Below are positions 24,834 to 32,148 of a DNA stretch of 64,000 nt, piece by piece. Where the stretch lies: NCBI RefSeq assembly GCF_900099655.1, contig NZ_FNDC01000001.1, forward strand, positions 496,001 through 560,000. The letters run 5' to 3'. Origin of the DNA: Planococcus glaciei. GTDB lineage: Bacteria > Bacillota > Bacilli > Bacillales_A > Planococcaceae. Within the stretch, counting starts at the first letter, position 1. Each line of letters starts with the position of its first letter. Under the pieces are notes generated by a model. It was not told the origin of the DNA, searched no databases, and saw nothing but the letters and a program-made list of their open reading frames with translations. A program made the translations under genes and the position numbers.

Positions 24834-25971
24834 GATCCGCTTTTTTCCTTTCGCACCGGAAGCGTTCGACGCCCGGGTACTTCTCTCCAAGGCTGATCGC
24901 TGTAAAGCCTGCTTTCCGGTAGAATCCCACGGCTTCACGGTCCGTCTCCACTACTATGATGTAAGGGGAGTGTTCCGCTTGAATCCACTCAATCATTCGG
25001 CCGCCGATCCCCTGTCCTCTCGCTTCAGGAGATACGGCAATGTGTCTGATTTCCAGCTGACCCTCTTCCAAATGAACACCGATACATCCGATAATACCTT
25101 CTTGAATTTTAAATCCGTACAGCCGGTGATTGGCGGCCGCCATATATCCCTCATATGCCTTCTCTGCCTGGGCGGACGACGCGGCGTAGCCCAGCAGGCT
25201 CTTTATTTCCCGGGAAATAAAAGGGGAAATAAGTTCTTCCACTGTTAATGGACTTTGCTGCAAGCCGTTGAGCCATTCTATAAAAGCAGCGGCCATTTCA
25301 TCCGTAAACTGATGGCCGACACCGTCGTATAAAATCATCTTTGTATGTTGGGGTCCGTACTTTTTAACTCGGCACTCATAATAAGCCATCTGCCCTTCGA
25401 CTGGAATGACTGGATCCTCTTTTCCGTGAAGCAGCAGCAAAGGTGCCGGACACCGCGCCGACTTTGCCGGGTCGTATTTTTTCCATTGCTGCTCTTCTTC
25501 GGGTGATAAAGCCAGCCGCTGATCCCTTTTTCTCAAAAGCTGTTCTGTCAGGAGAAACGCTCCTGAACCATTGATGCTTGCCACTCCGCCCAATTGGTTT
25601 TGCTGCGCCCCGATGCCCGCCGCGATAAAGCCGCCCATAGAACTGCCGGCCACAATCAATTGGCTCGCCGGAATTTCGAGTGCTCTCAGAAATTCGTCGA
25701 ATTCATCGATGCTTTCAAAAATCGTTTTCCAAAAATATTCTTGCAAAATTGTTGGATAGAAAGGATTGGCCAACGGATTTCGCGAGTCATGATAAGGAAG
25801 CTCAGGCAAAACGACAGTATACCCTTCCCCGGCCAAAGTTTCGGCAAATTCCAAGTAGCTTTCAGCAGTCGTCCCCCAGCCGTGGTAGAAAATGACCGTC
25901 AATCTTGCATTTTTTCCATTCGCCGGTTCGACTGTATGATAGGGAAATCGCCCTTTTGTGATTGTCTTCAT
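24820..25971 (-). CDS. Alpha/beta hydrolase fused to a GNAT acetyltransferase
   Basis: 383 residues with two domains. Residues 1-240 are an alpha/beta hydrolase of the dienelactone hydrolase/peptidase S9 type: HGWG near 30, nucleophile Ser111 (GSSMGG), Asp186 (GKEDPVIP), His220 (GVGHQF). Residues about 255-383 are a GNAT domain with the acetyl-CoA loop RGQGIGGRM (318-326). There is no break between the domains, so it is a true fusion. The ATG at 25971 follows AAGGAG. Substrates unknown; linkage suggests sequential deacylation and acetylation of one compound, or two unrelated activities. Confidence 0.8.
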   Translation of the reverse strand: MKTITKGRFPYHTVEPANGKNARLTVIFYHGWGTTAESYLEFAETLAGEGYTVVLPELPYHDSRNPLANPFYPTILQEYFWKTIFESIDEFDEFLRALEIPASQLIVAGSSMGGFIAAGIGAQQNQLGGVASINGSGAFLLTEQLLRKRDQRLALSPEEEQQWKKYDPAKSARCPAPLLLLHGKEDPVIPVEGQMAYYECRVKKYGPQHTKMILYDGVGHQFTDEMAAAFIEWLNGLQQSPLTVEELISPFISREIKSLLGYAASSAQAEKAYEGYMAAANHRLYGFKIQEGIIGCIGVHLEEGQLEIRHIAVSPEARGQGIGGRMIEWIQAEHSPYIIVVETDREAVGFYRKAGFTAISLGEKYPGVERFRCERKKADHEKF

Positions 25972-26003
25972 CAAACTTCTCCTTTTTTCTTTACCGGTTC
26001 CCA

Positions 26004-26744
26004 CTACCGTTTTGCTATTAGCAGAAACCGCTTTGAATTGGTGCGGATGCCTTGTTCTTGTCTGTTCTCTTCAATAAATCCATTCAGCACTGCTAAATCA
26101 TCCGGCTTCTCGCCGAAATCCGGAATAATCGGCGTATGGGTCAACAGGAAAATCAAGTCTTCCGGTGTTTCGTAGTATTCATCCGCATCGTACTCAAACG
26201 CCTCTACTTTTGAAAAGCCCGCTGCCTTCAGTTTTTGTATGTAGGCCTCTTTCAAGGATCCGTCCTTTTCCCCAAAGCTCTGGCCACGGCCGAATGCCTT
26301 CTTCAAATTCAGCTTGTCGCCTTCACTGACTTGCTGCGTCAAAAAACAGCCTCCCTTTTTCAAGACCTTGGCAAGCTCTAAAGCGTCAAATGAACAATGC
26401 CGGCTTGATGCCAAGTCGAAAAAGCCTTCCGGAAATCTCAGGTGTTCTGCTGGCAGCTCGAAAAACCGGACATTCGAAACCTGTGAGTTTGCCAGATTGG
26501 TGCGGGCAGTATTGATCATTTCTTTGGAATTGTCGATTCCGACAATTAGAGAATAAGAGTCGGCGATTTCCAGCACTTTTTCCCCTCCGCCTGTACCGAT
26601 GTCCAGTAGAATATCGGAAGGTTTTGCCCTGTTTGCCACTTCTCTGTAAAAATCCCAACCTGTCCCTTCTACAATGCAGCGGACCGAGCTGAAATCCCAG
26701 CCGTTCGTTTTGCCGACTTTGTCGTAAAATTCCTGTTCCGTCAT
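26004..26744 (-). CDS. Class I SAM-dependent methyltransferase
   Basis: 246 residues with motif I LLDIGTGGGEK near residue 46, an acidic motif II (VGIDNSKEM) and a post-motif region LKKGGCFLTQQVSE. The Rossmann fold binds S-adenosylmethionine; the methyl acceptor is unknown. It is the first gene of a three-gene minus-strand operon (26744 to 23928) with the hydrolase-GNAT fusion and the nucleotidyltransferase-fold protein, a set that looks like a small-molecule modification cassette. Confidence 0.8.
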   Translation of the reverse strand: MTEQEFYDKVGKTNGWDFSSVRCIVEGTGWDFYREVANRAKPSDILLDIGTGGGEKVLEIADSYSLIVGIDNSKEMINTARTNLANSQVSNVRFFELPAEHLRFPEGFFDLASSRHCSFDALELAKVLKKGGCFLTQQVSEGDKLNLKKAFGRGQSFGEKDGSLKEAYIQKLKAAGFSKVEAFEYDADEYYETPEDLIFLLTHTPIIPDFGEKPDDLAVLNGFIEENRQEQGIRTNSKRFLLIAKR

Positions 26745-26938
26745 GCGAATCCGCCTTCCCTTATCTTCACCTGTGTATTAAATTCTTTTCAGTCTTTTTT
26801 GCTTCTCCTTGGTTTCACTCATCTTTATCTTTTCTTCTTTTTGAGGCGAAAACCCTTTTTATTTTCGAAGGCAGGATTGGCTGCAAAAAGCGCGAAATTA
26901 AAGAAGAAGAAACGGTGGTGGAGATGGAGGACAATAAA

Positions 26939-27814
26939 ATGGCAAACATGAAACTGCAGGTTGAAGGGAAAGAAGTGAGCTACCTGCATTACGGCGATAA
27001 CAGCAAGCCGCTCCTGGTCTGTTTCCACGGACTGGCGGGCAGTGGCTTGTACAGTTTCGGCAAATTGATTCCGCGGTTGGAAGAACGGTACCAGCTCCTT
27101 GTACTGGACAGTCCCGGACACGGAAAATCAGCAGCTCTTGACCGGGAAGAAGATTATCTCTTTTCAAACCTGGCCCTTTGGTTCAAGCGGGTTTTGGATC
27201 AGCTAACAGAGAAGCCGTTTTTTGTCATGGGGCATTCCTGGGGGGCGGACCTTGCTTTGCATTTTGCCCGGCATTATCCGGACCAGGTGCTCGGAGTCGT
27301 CTTGCTGGACGGCGGCTTTACGTTTCCGCAGAACCAGCCCGAAATGACATTCGATTATGCGCTTTCCGGCTGGAACGATTATATGGATAACCGGACATGG
27401 TTCCGAAATTGGCCCGCTGTTGCAACAGAATACAGGCCATACGCCAAAAAATGGGACAGCGATATAGAAACATCTATTCAAACGATTTTTCACCGGAATG
27501 AAAAAGATGAATTTGAATTGCGGGTGTCTAAATTTACGGTGCTGTCAATCATCCGTGCGTTTTTCCAGGAGCCCTTTACCAGCGTATATCCTTTTATCCA
27601 GGCACCTTTGCTGCTGATTTATCCGGATTCACCGAAAGAGCTGGAGGATGCCCAGGCTTTGGGGATTGCACAGCTGCAGGAAGCCATAGAAGATGTAAGC
27701 ATCCGGAGAATTGAACATGCAGGCCACATGCTGCAATGGGATGAACCGGACGAAACGGCGGATGCCGTTTCAACTTGGCTGGACAAAAAATGCCATTCTG
27801 CCAGCACTTCATAA
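26939..27814 (+). CDS. Alpha/beta hydrolase
   Basis: 291 residues: HGLAGSG near residue 30, nucleophile Ser100 in GHSWGAD, and a catalytic His in HAGHMLQW near the end. The Asp is probably in the IYPD segment. A generic esterase/lipase fold; no specific substrate. The ATG at 26939 is chosen because GGAGG lies 8 nt before it; the upstream in-frame ATG at 26924 would put the site inside the gene. The stop lies in the A-rich edge of the gpx terminator. Confidence 0.75.
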   Translation: MANMKLQVEGKEVSYLHYGDNSKPLLVCFHGLAGSGLYSFGKLIPRLEERYQLLVLDSPGHGKSAALDREEDYLFSNLALWFKRVLDQLTEKPFFVMGHSWGADLALHFARHYPDQVLGVVLLDGGFTFPQNQPEMTFDYALSGWNDYMDNRTWFRNWPAVATEYRPYAKKWDSDIETSIQTIFHRNEKDEFELRVSKFTVLSIIRAFFQEPFTSVYPFIQAPLLLIYPDSPKELEDAQALGIAQLQEAIEDVSIRRIEHAGHMLQWDEPDETADAVSTWLDKKCHSASTS

Positions 27815-27845
27815 AAAACACCCCGGAGCATCGATTGCTCCGGGG
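27813..27845 (-). terminator. Terminator of the glutathione peroxidase gene
   Basis: Stem CCCCGGAGCA / TGCTCCGGGG with a short loop. On the minus strand it is followed by a run of six T. Confidence 0.85.
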
Positions 27846-27866
27846 CGTTAATGGGCTGTTCCCTAT

Positions 27867-28343
27867 TTATTTCGCCAATACTTTTTGGATTTCTTTCTCG
27901 AATGATTCGGGTTTGTCCTTTGGCGAATAACGGCCGACGATGTTGCCTTCTCCATCGATGAGGAATTTTGTGAAGTTCCATTTAATGCTGCTGCCAAGGA
28001 GCCCTTTGGTGTTGTCGGTTAAGTATTTAAACAGCGGATGCGCTTCTTTGCCGTTGACTTTGATGATGTCGTGCATCGGGAACGTGACGCCGTAGCTCAT
28101 CCGGCATGCCTCTTCCGCTTCTTTTGCATTTGCCAGTTCCTGTGCAAACTGATCAGATGGAAAACCAAGAACTACAAGGCCTTGGTCTTTATATGTTTTG
28201 TACAAATTTTCAAGGCTATCGAATTGATCGCTGAGTCCGCATTTGGTCGCCGTGTTGACAATCAGCATCGCTTTGCCCTGGTATTCGCTCATGGGGTAGG
28301 TTTTTCCGTTTGCATCCGTTACCGTTAAATCATAAATTCCCAT
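27867..28343 (-). CDS. Glutathione peroxidase-family thiol peroxidase
   Basis: 158 residues, Cys-type GPx. Peroxidatic Cys35 in TATKCGLS, with Gln65 (GFPSDQF), Trp122 and Asn123 (WNFTKF) completing the catalytic tetrad. The usual resolving-region Cys of GFPCNQF is Ser here, so reduction must use Cys80 or an outside thiol. In Firmicutes such enzymes normally use thioredoxin or bacillithiol, not glutathione. It sits 3' of ohrR, and the three genes probably form a peroxide-defence set. Confidence 0.9.
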   Translation of the reverse strand: MGIYDLTVTDANGKTYPMSEYQGKAMLIVNTATKCGLSDQFDSLENLYKTYKDQGLVVLGFPSDQFAQELANAKEAEEACRMSYGVTFPMHDIIKVNGKEAHPLFKYLTDNTKGLLGSSIKWNFTKFLIDGEGNIVGRYSPKDKPESFEKEIQKVLAK

Positions 28344-28375
28344 TGCACATCACTCCTTTTCTTGGCTTTGCCATT

Positions 28376-28828
28376 CTACAAATCCATTTCGCTGAAAAAA
28401 GCGTTCAGTTCTTTCAGGTTTTTCATCAGCGTGATGGCGTTGACGTCTATAAAATTGCAATCGATCAGTTTTTCTGCGACCGCCTGTTCAATCGGCTGAT
28501 GCTCCCTCTTCGCTTTTTCTGTCAGCGAAATGATGAAAGCACGCTTGTCGCCAGGCGATTGTTCTTTGACAAGCCGTCCGCGTTCCATCATCCGGTTGAT
28601 GATTGGATTGAGCGTTCCAGTCCCGAGCCCAAGCCTTTCTCCGATGTCTTTCATCAATAAATGATCTTCTTCCCATAACACAAGCAGCACCAGGTACTGT
28701 GTGAAGGTCAGATTGAACGGTTCGAGCACCCGTGCATACATCTTTGTGAAATTGCTTGATGCTTTATAAACTTCAAAACATAATTGCTGATCCAGTTTCG
28801 ACAGCTGATCCATTTCAACCACATCCAT
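28376..28828 (-). CDS. ohrR: OhrR-type MarR repressor of organic peroxide response
   Basis: 150 residues, winged helix of the MarR family with the recognition helix around LGTGTLNPIINRM. The redox sensor is Cys17 (LDQQLCFEVY), the counterpart of Cys15 in B. subtilis OhrR; Tyr residues near 31-40 may contact it. It begins 7 bases after the ohr stop, so it is cotranscribed with ohr and autoregulated. When oxidised by organic peroxides it should leave the operator at 29280-29317. Confidence 0.9.
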   Translation of the reverse strand: MDVVEMDQLSKLDQQLCFEVYKASSNFTKMYARVLEPFNLTFTQYLVLLVLWEEDHLLMKDIGERLGLGTGTLNPIINRMMERGRLVKEQSPGDKRAFIISLTEKAKREHQPIEQAVAEKLIDCNFIDVNAITLMKNLKELNAFFSEMDL

Positions 28829-28835
28829 TATCTAT

Positions 28836-29258
28836 TTAGATAACGACAATTTCTACATCAATGGAATTTTTGACTGCTTTGGAGTACGGGCAGTAGTTAT
28901 GCGCTTTTTCCACGTATTTGTGTTTCAGCTCATCGTCAATGCCGGTAATTGTTACTTCCAGTTTGGCCGCTAATTTAACGCCGCCATTTTCTTTGTCGCC
29001 GATGAGAGAAATTGTCGCTTTGACTTCGCTTTTTTCCACTTTCACTTTATCATGTTCCAATACCAATTCCAATGCGCTGTTAAAGCAAGAACTATAGCCT
29101 GCTGCAAATAGTTGCTCCGGATTGGTCGCTGTTGTCGCTTCGCCGCCAAGTGCCTGTGGTTTTGCTACGTCCATGTAGAAGATATTGTCTTCTGAAAAAA
29201 CTTCCCCTTGTCTGCCGCCTGTATTAATAACTGTAGTTTCGTAAAGTGCTTTCATCAT
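28836..29258 (-). CDS. ohr: Organic hydroperoxide reductase (Ohr)
   Basis: 140 residues of the OsmC/Ohr family. Catalytic cysteines are Cys58 (GYSSCFNSA) and Cys123 (NYCPYSKA), with Arg16 and Glu49 expected at the active site. It reduces fatty-acid and other organic peroxides with dihydrolipoamide or low-molecular-weight thiols. Two adjacent ATG codons follow GGAGG; either may be used. First gene of the ohr-ohrR unit. Confidence 0.93.
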   Translation of the reverse strand: MMKALYETTVINTGGRQGEVFSEDNIFYMDVAKPQALGGEATTATNPEQLFAAGYSSCFNSALELVLEHDKVKVEKSEVKATISLIGDKENGGVKLAAKLEVTITGIDDELKHKYVEKAHNYCPYSKAVKNSIDVEIVVI

Positions 29259-29279
29259 TCATTCCTCCAATATGTTTGT

Positions 29280-29317
29280 ATCGTACACGATTTACATTAA
29301 ACTAAATCGTGTACGAT
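29280..29317 (-). promoter_or_regulatory. OhrR operator: two palindromes in a perfect 15-bp inverted repeat
   Basis: ATCGTACACGATTTA (29280-29294) is repeated exactly in inverted form at 29303-29317 with an 8-bp spacer. Each arm contains its own palindrome, ATCGTNNACGAT, with centres 26 bp apart. It lies just upstream of ohr. Confidence 0.7.
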
Positions 29318-29356
29318 GTAAATTAATCTGCTTGAACCTCCGTTTTATTTTTTTGC

Positions 29357-29385
29357 ACAAAAAAAGCTGCCTCTCTCGGCAGCTT
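29357..29385 (-). terminator. Terminator of the DUF3934 gene
   Basis: Stem AAGCTGCC / GGCAGCTT, followed on the minus strand by seven T, 10 bases after the stop at 29394. Confidence 0.8.
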
Positions 29386-29393
29386 GTCTTCCA

Positions 29394-29582
29394 TCAATCT
29401 ACGTCAACCCAGCCTGATCCTTCATCTTTCGGCTGGCTGTTCTTTAGATCGTTCGCTTTTTTGTTTTTGCTCGTATATGGCTTGGCATTTTTCGCTTTCT
29501 TAGCGCCTGTTTGCCAGCGCGTCCAGCCTTTTTTGCCGGTTCCCCGTCCAATTCCGCTTTTTGCTTTATCTTTTTTAGGCAT
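29394..29582 (-). CDS. Small basic DUF3934-like protein
   Basis: 62 residues, lysine-rich, with the conserved GRGTGKKGWTRWQTGAKKAK and AKPYTSK segments that I recognise as the DUF3934 family of Bacilli. No membrane segment or cysteine. High positive charge suggests RNA or DNA contact, but the function is unknown. Its own terminator follows and an AGT-rich leader with GGAGTGATAAC precedes the ATG, so it is a stand-alone small gene. Confidence 0.7.
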   Translation of the reverse strand: MPKKDKAKSGIGRGTGKKGWTRWQTGAKKAKNAKPYTSKNKKANDLKNSQPKDEGSGWVDVD

Positions 29583-29687
29583 GTTATCACTCCCGTACTG
29601 TTGCCCTGTTATAGCGCGATGACATAAAGCTTATCACATCTGGCAGTAAGAGTGAACTTTTTTCTCCGGATGGAGGATGGGTGGGTT

Positions 29688-30257
29688 TTATTCGCCCAGA
29701 CAGGAAGAAGCCGATCTGCTTTGCCATTCCTGTTCCAGCACTCCATAAATCAGCGAATCCCGCCAGCCGTCTTTCATGCGCAGATTTTCCCGGAGCGTCC
29801 CTTCCCACATCATGCCCGTTTTTTGCAGCACTTTTTTTGATCCGGCATTTGCCGGATCGCATGTGGCAAAAATCCGGTGGAGGCCCTGTTTGCTGAATCC
29901 GTAGCCAATCAGCAATTCCGCCACTTCTGTCGCAATTCCTTTTCCCCAGTAATCCGGATGGAGGATATAGCCGATTTCCCCGACACGGTTCGCCGCATCC
30001 TGAAGAAACAGTTCCCCTGCACCGATCAGCTGGCCGTTTTCTTTCCAAACTATTGCATAAGCAAACTGAGTCCTGTCGGCTTTCGCCGCGTGTTCCAGCA
30101 ATTGCTCGACATAAGTCCGACTTTCTTCTTCTGTATTGGGCCCCCACGGCTGATAGCGGCTGACGGCTTCGAGTGCAGCGTACCGATGGACAGCCGGCCA
30201 ATCCCCTTTTTCAAATTCCCTTAGGTAAAACCGGTGTGTTGAAAGCTCCTCTTCCAT
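29688..30257 (-). CDS. GNAT acetyltransferase, RimJ/RimL type
   Basis: 189 residues. The N-terminal FYLREFEKGDWPAVHRYA and the acetyl-CoA loop WGKGIATEVAE near residue 107 are typical of RimJ/RimL-like GNATs, which acetylate protein N-termini, spermidine or antibiotics. I use the ATG at 30257; a GTG at 30266 overlaps the DinB stop and is possible. Third gene of the 31260-29688 operon. Confidence 0.8.
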   Translation of the reverse strand: MEEELSTHRFYLREFEKGDWPAVHRYAALEAVSRYQPWGPNTEEESRTYVEQLLEHAAKADRTQFAYAIVWKENGQLIGAGELFLQDAANRVGEIGYILHPDYWGKGIATEVAELLIGYGFSKQGLHRIFATCDPANAGSKKVLQKTGMMWEGTLRENLRMKDGWRDSLIYGVLEQEWQSRSASSCLGE

Positions 30258-30262
30258 CCCCT

Positions 30263-30778
30263 TCACCCTTTCCGCAATCGCCGCTTGATGGCCCGGATTT
30301 GGCCCCGATGGCTGATTTCATCCTCCATGACGTGAAACCAGAGATAGTAGTTATTGTACGGTACACCGTTCGGCCAATAGCGCTCTTCGTAAAGCCAGCT
30401 GTCTTCTTTTGTCCGAAGCTTGTCGAGCGTCGTGGACCGGAGCTGTTCCAGTCCGGTTAAATAATCAGCCAAAGTTCTCCCTTTGAATTCTGAACGCGCC
30501 TCTTCCCCCAGTTCAATCGCCGCTCCCCATTGCTGCCATTCCTCTTCGGTAAAGTCCCGGTCTTCAAATGAAATCAGCTGATGCACTTTCTCGATGGCTG
30601 CGATATGGGCAAGCAGCGCGCCGATTGAATTGCCGCCGGCCTCTTCTATGTCATCCAATTCGCCCATTTGAAGATCTTTTACATCATTCAGTGTGACGCT
30701 GCGTGAGTGTTCAAGCATAAAAGCCAGTTCCCCGATTTTTTCCGTAAACCCTTCCAGCGGCTTGATGGCATAGTTCAT
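30263..30778 (-). CDS. DinB-superfamily putative metalloenzyme
   Basis: 171 residues, four-helix bundle of the DinB/DUF664/bacillithiol-transferase group. The three metal-binding histidines are likely His58 (LLAHIAA), His148 and His157 (WFHVMEDEISHRG). Family members conjugate bacillithiol, mycothiol or related thiols to small electrophiles; others are uncharacterised. Coupled to the GNAT genes on both sides by 4-base overlaps or near contact. Confidence 0.8.
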   Translation of the reverse strand: MNYAIKPLEGFTEKIGELAFMLEHSRSVTLNDVKDLQMGELDDIEEAGGNSIGALLAHIAAIEKVHQLISFEDRDFTEEEWQQWGAAIELGEEARSEFKGRTLADYLTGLEQLRSTTLDKLRTKEDSWLYEERYWPNGVPYNNYYLWFHVMEDEISHRGQIRAIKRRLRKG

Positions 30779-31260
30779 CGTTCCACTTCCTTCAGCAGTT
30801 TTTTAAAATAACCAAGCGTCGCTTTTTCATTTAATTGCTGTTTTGTGCCAGTCCAGACGTAGCCCGCTTTTTCGTACAGCCGGCAATTGCCTTCTTCTTC
30901 CAGGATCGTCGCAAGTTCCCAGCTCACAGCTTCCGGAAACTGTTCTTCCGCCAATGCCAGTGCTTTTGAGGCGATTCCGCGCCCCTGGCAATCGGGATGA
31001 ATAAACAAAGGGCTGACCCAGAAGCGGCCCTCTTCTTTCCAATGCACACGTATGGCGCCGCATAGCTGGCCATCTTCGATGATTTTAAAGAACATGCTGT
31101 CGGGCCGGATCAGGCGTTCAGCAAATTTGTCGATTGATTCATTTGCCGGACTGGTATTGTAATCCCGGTATTTTTCAAGCAACGGCAAAAAAGCCGTGTA
31201 CTGCATATTAAAAAGCCGGTATATATCCTCCAATTGCGCTTTCTCCAATTTTATTGCCAA
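30775..31260 (-). CDS. GNAT acetyltransferase
   Basis: 161 residues, single GNAT domain with HPDCQGRGIASKAL near residue 87 as acetyl-CoA loop and a C-terminal YEKAGYVWTG strand. It begins at a TTG at 31260 with AAGGAG about 10 nt upstream. First gene of a three-gene operon with a DinB protein and a second GNAT. Substrate unknown. Confidence 0.75.
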   Translation of the reverse strand: MAIKLEKAQLEDIYRLFNMQYTAFLPLLEKYRDYNTSPANESIDKFAERLIRPDSMFFKIIEDGQLCGAIRVHWKEEGRFWVSPLFIHPDCQGRGIASKALALAEEQFPEAVSWELATILEEEGNCRLYEKAGYVWTGTKQQLNEKATLGYFKKLLKEVER

Positions 31261-31310
31261 CCCATGTCACTCCTTTGCCGACTCTTCCAAACAAGCAAGA
31301 AATTTTATGA

Positions 31311-31347
31311 AAAAATACCCCTTCTCCGCTGTTTGAGCGAAAAGGGG
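31311..31347 (-). terminator. Terminator of the ICMT-family gene
   Basis: CCCCTT...AAGGGG hairpin with an inner GCG pairing. On the minus strand it ends in a T-run (ATTTTTTCA), about 20 bases after the stop. Confidence 0.6.
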
Positions 31348-31367
31348 AAATATACGGACTGCTGATT

Positions 31368-31922
31368 CTAATAAAGAAACGGAATCAGCCGCGCACGCTC
31401 TTTCATCCACTCTTTATACTGCACACCAAATTTCTCGATCAAGAGTTTTTCCTCGTAGTCGATCCGCTTCAAAAGTGCCCATACCATCAACGCTCCGCCT
31501 GCAACTGCCGCAATCGGGCTGGTAAAATAGAGCGGCATGCCGAGGGCGATGAAAAAAAGGCCGGTATAAAGCGGATGCCGCAGTTTCCGGTAAGGTCCTG
31601 TGCTGACGATTTCATCACCTTCGCGTACCGTCACATGGCGAGTGAATTGCGATTTCAAGTGCAGGATTCCCCAAAATCGGAAAAAGACGCCCGCGGCAAA
31701 TAGAATTGTGCCAATAACCTTGAGAACGGGTGCAATTTCTTCGCCTTGCATTTCCTGCAGCAAAATGGCCGCCAGAATCGTTCCAAGCAAAACCGCCAAG
31801 ATTCGGTAAAATGAACCTCTTTCAACTGGATCGCTCGCAGTCCCGCGGTTCCGGAACAGCAGAAACTCAGCGATCCAAACTGCTCCGATCAATGTGAAAA
31901 TCCAATCAATTAATGTCATCAT
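31368..31922 (-). CDS. Isoprenylcysteine carboxyl methyltransferase-family membrane protein
   Basis: About 184 residues with four or five membrane segments. The C-terminal part holds the ICMT/PEMT signature GPYRKLRHPLYTG and the later DYEEKLLIEKFGVQYKEW, which bind S-adenosylmethionine. Bacterial members are mostly of unknown substrate. I set the start at the double ATG near 31922, where the first membrane helix begins; the frame is open further upstream through the oxidase terminator, which is unlikely to be coding. Confidence 0.75.
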   Translation of the reverse strand: MMTLIDWIFTLIGAVWIAEFLLFRNRGTASDPVERGSFYRILAVLLGTILAAILLQEMQGEEIAPVLKVIGTILFAAGVFFRFWGILHLKSQFTRHVTVREGDEIVSTGPYRKLRHPLYTGLFFIALGMPLYFTSPIAAVAGGALMVWALLKRIDYEEKLLIEKFGVQYKEWMKERARLIPFLY

Positions 31923-32006
31923 CCATGCCCCATTTTCTCGTCTGTCCCTTAAAATATAAAGAACATTCCAACAGAATACAACTTCCAGACCAACCGGGCC
32001 AAACAA

Positions 32007-32047
32007 AACAAGCTTTCTTCCCGTTTGCTGCGGGAAGAAAGCTTGTT
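32007..32047 (-). terminator. Terminator of the ba3 oxidase operon
   Basis: Perfect 17-bp stem with a 7-nt loop, one of the strongest hairpins in the window. T-runs are present on both sides, so it may act in both directions. Confidence 0.85.
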
Positions 32048-32052
32048 GGTTT

Positions 32053-32136
32053 TTACTCTTCTGTTGTGGACACTTCAACCAGCATTGCTGTGAATACGGT
32101 GAAGATTACCATTAAAGATAAGACCATCGTGAACAT
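32053..32136 (-). CDS. 27-residue membrane peptide at the end of the oxidase operon
   Basis: Reads MFTMVLSLMVIFTVFTAMLV then a short acidic tail ending in TTEE. It is a single membrane span. AGGAG lies 9 nt before the ATG and the gene begins 12 bases after the subunit I stop, before the operon terminator. It may be a small accessory subunit of the oxidase. It is too short for routine gene finding, and the assignment rests on position, ribosome site and hydrophobicity. Confidence 0.5.
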   Translation of the reverse strand: MFTMVLSLMVIFTVFTAMLVEVSTTEE

Positions 32137-32148
32137 GTTTATCATCTC

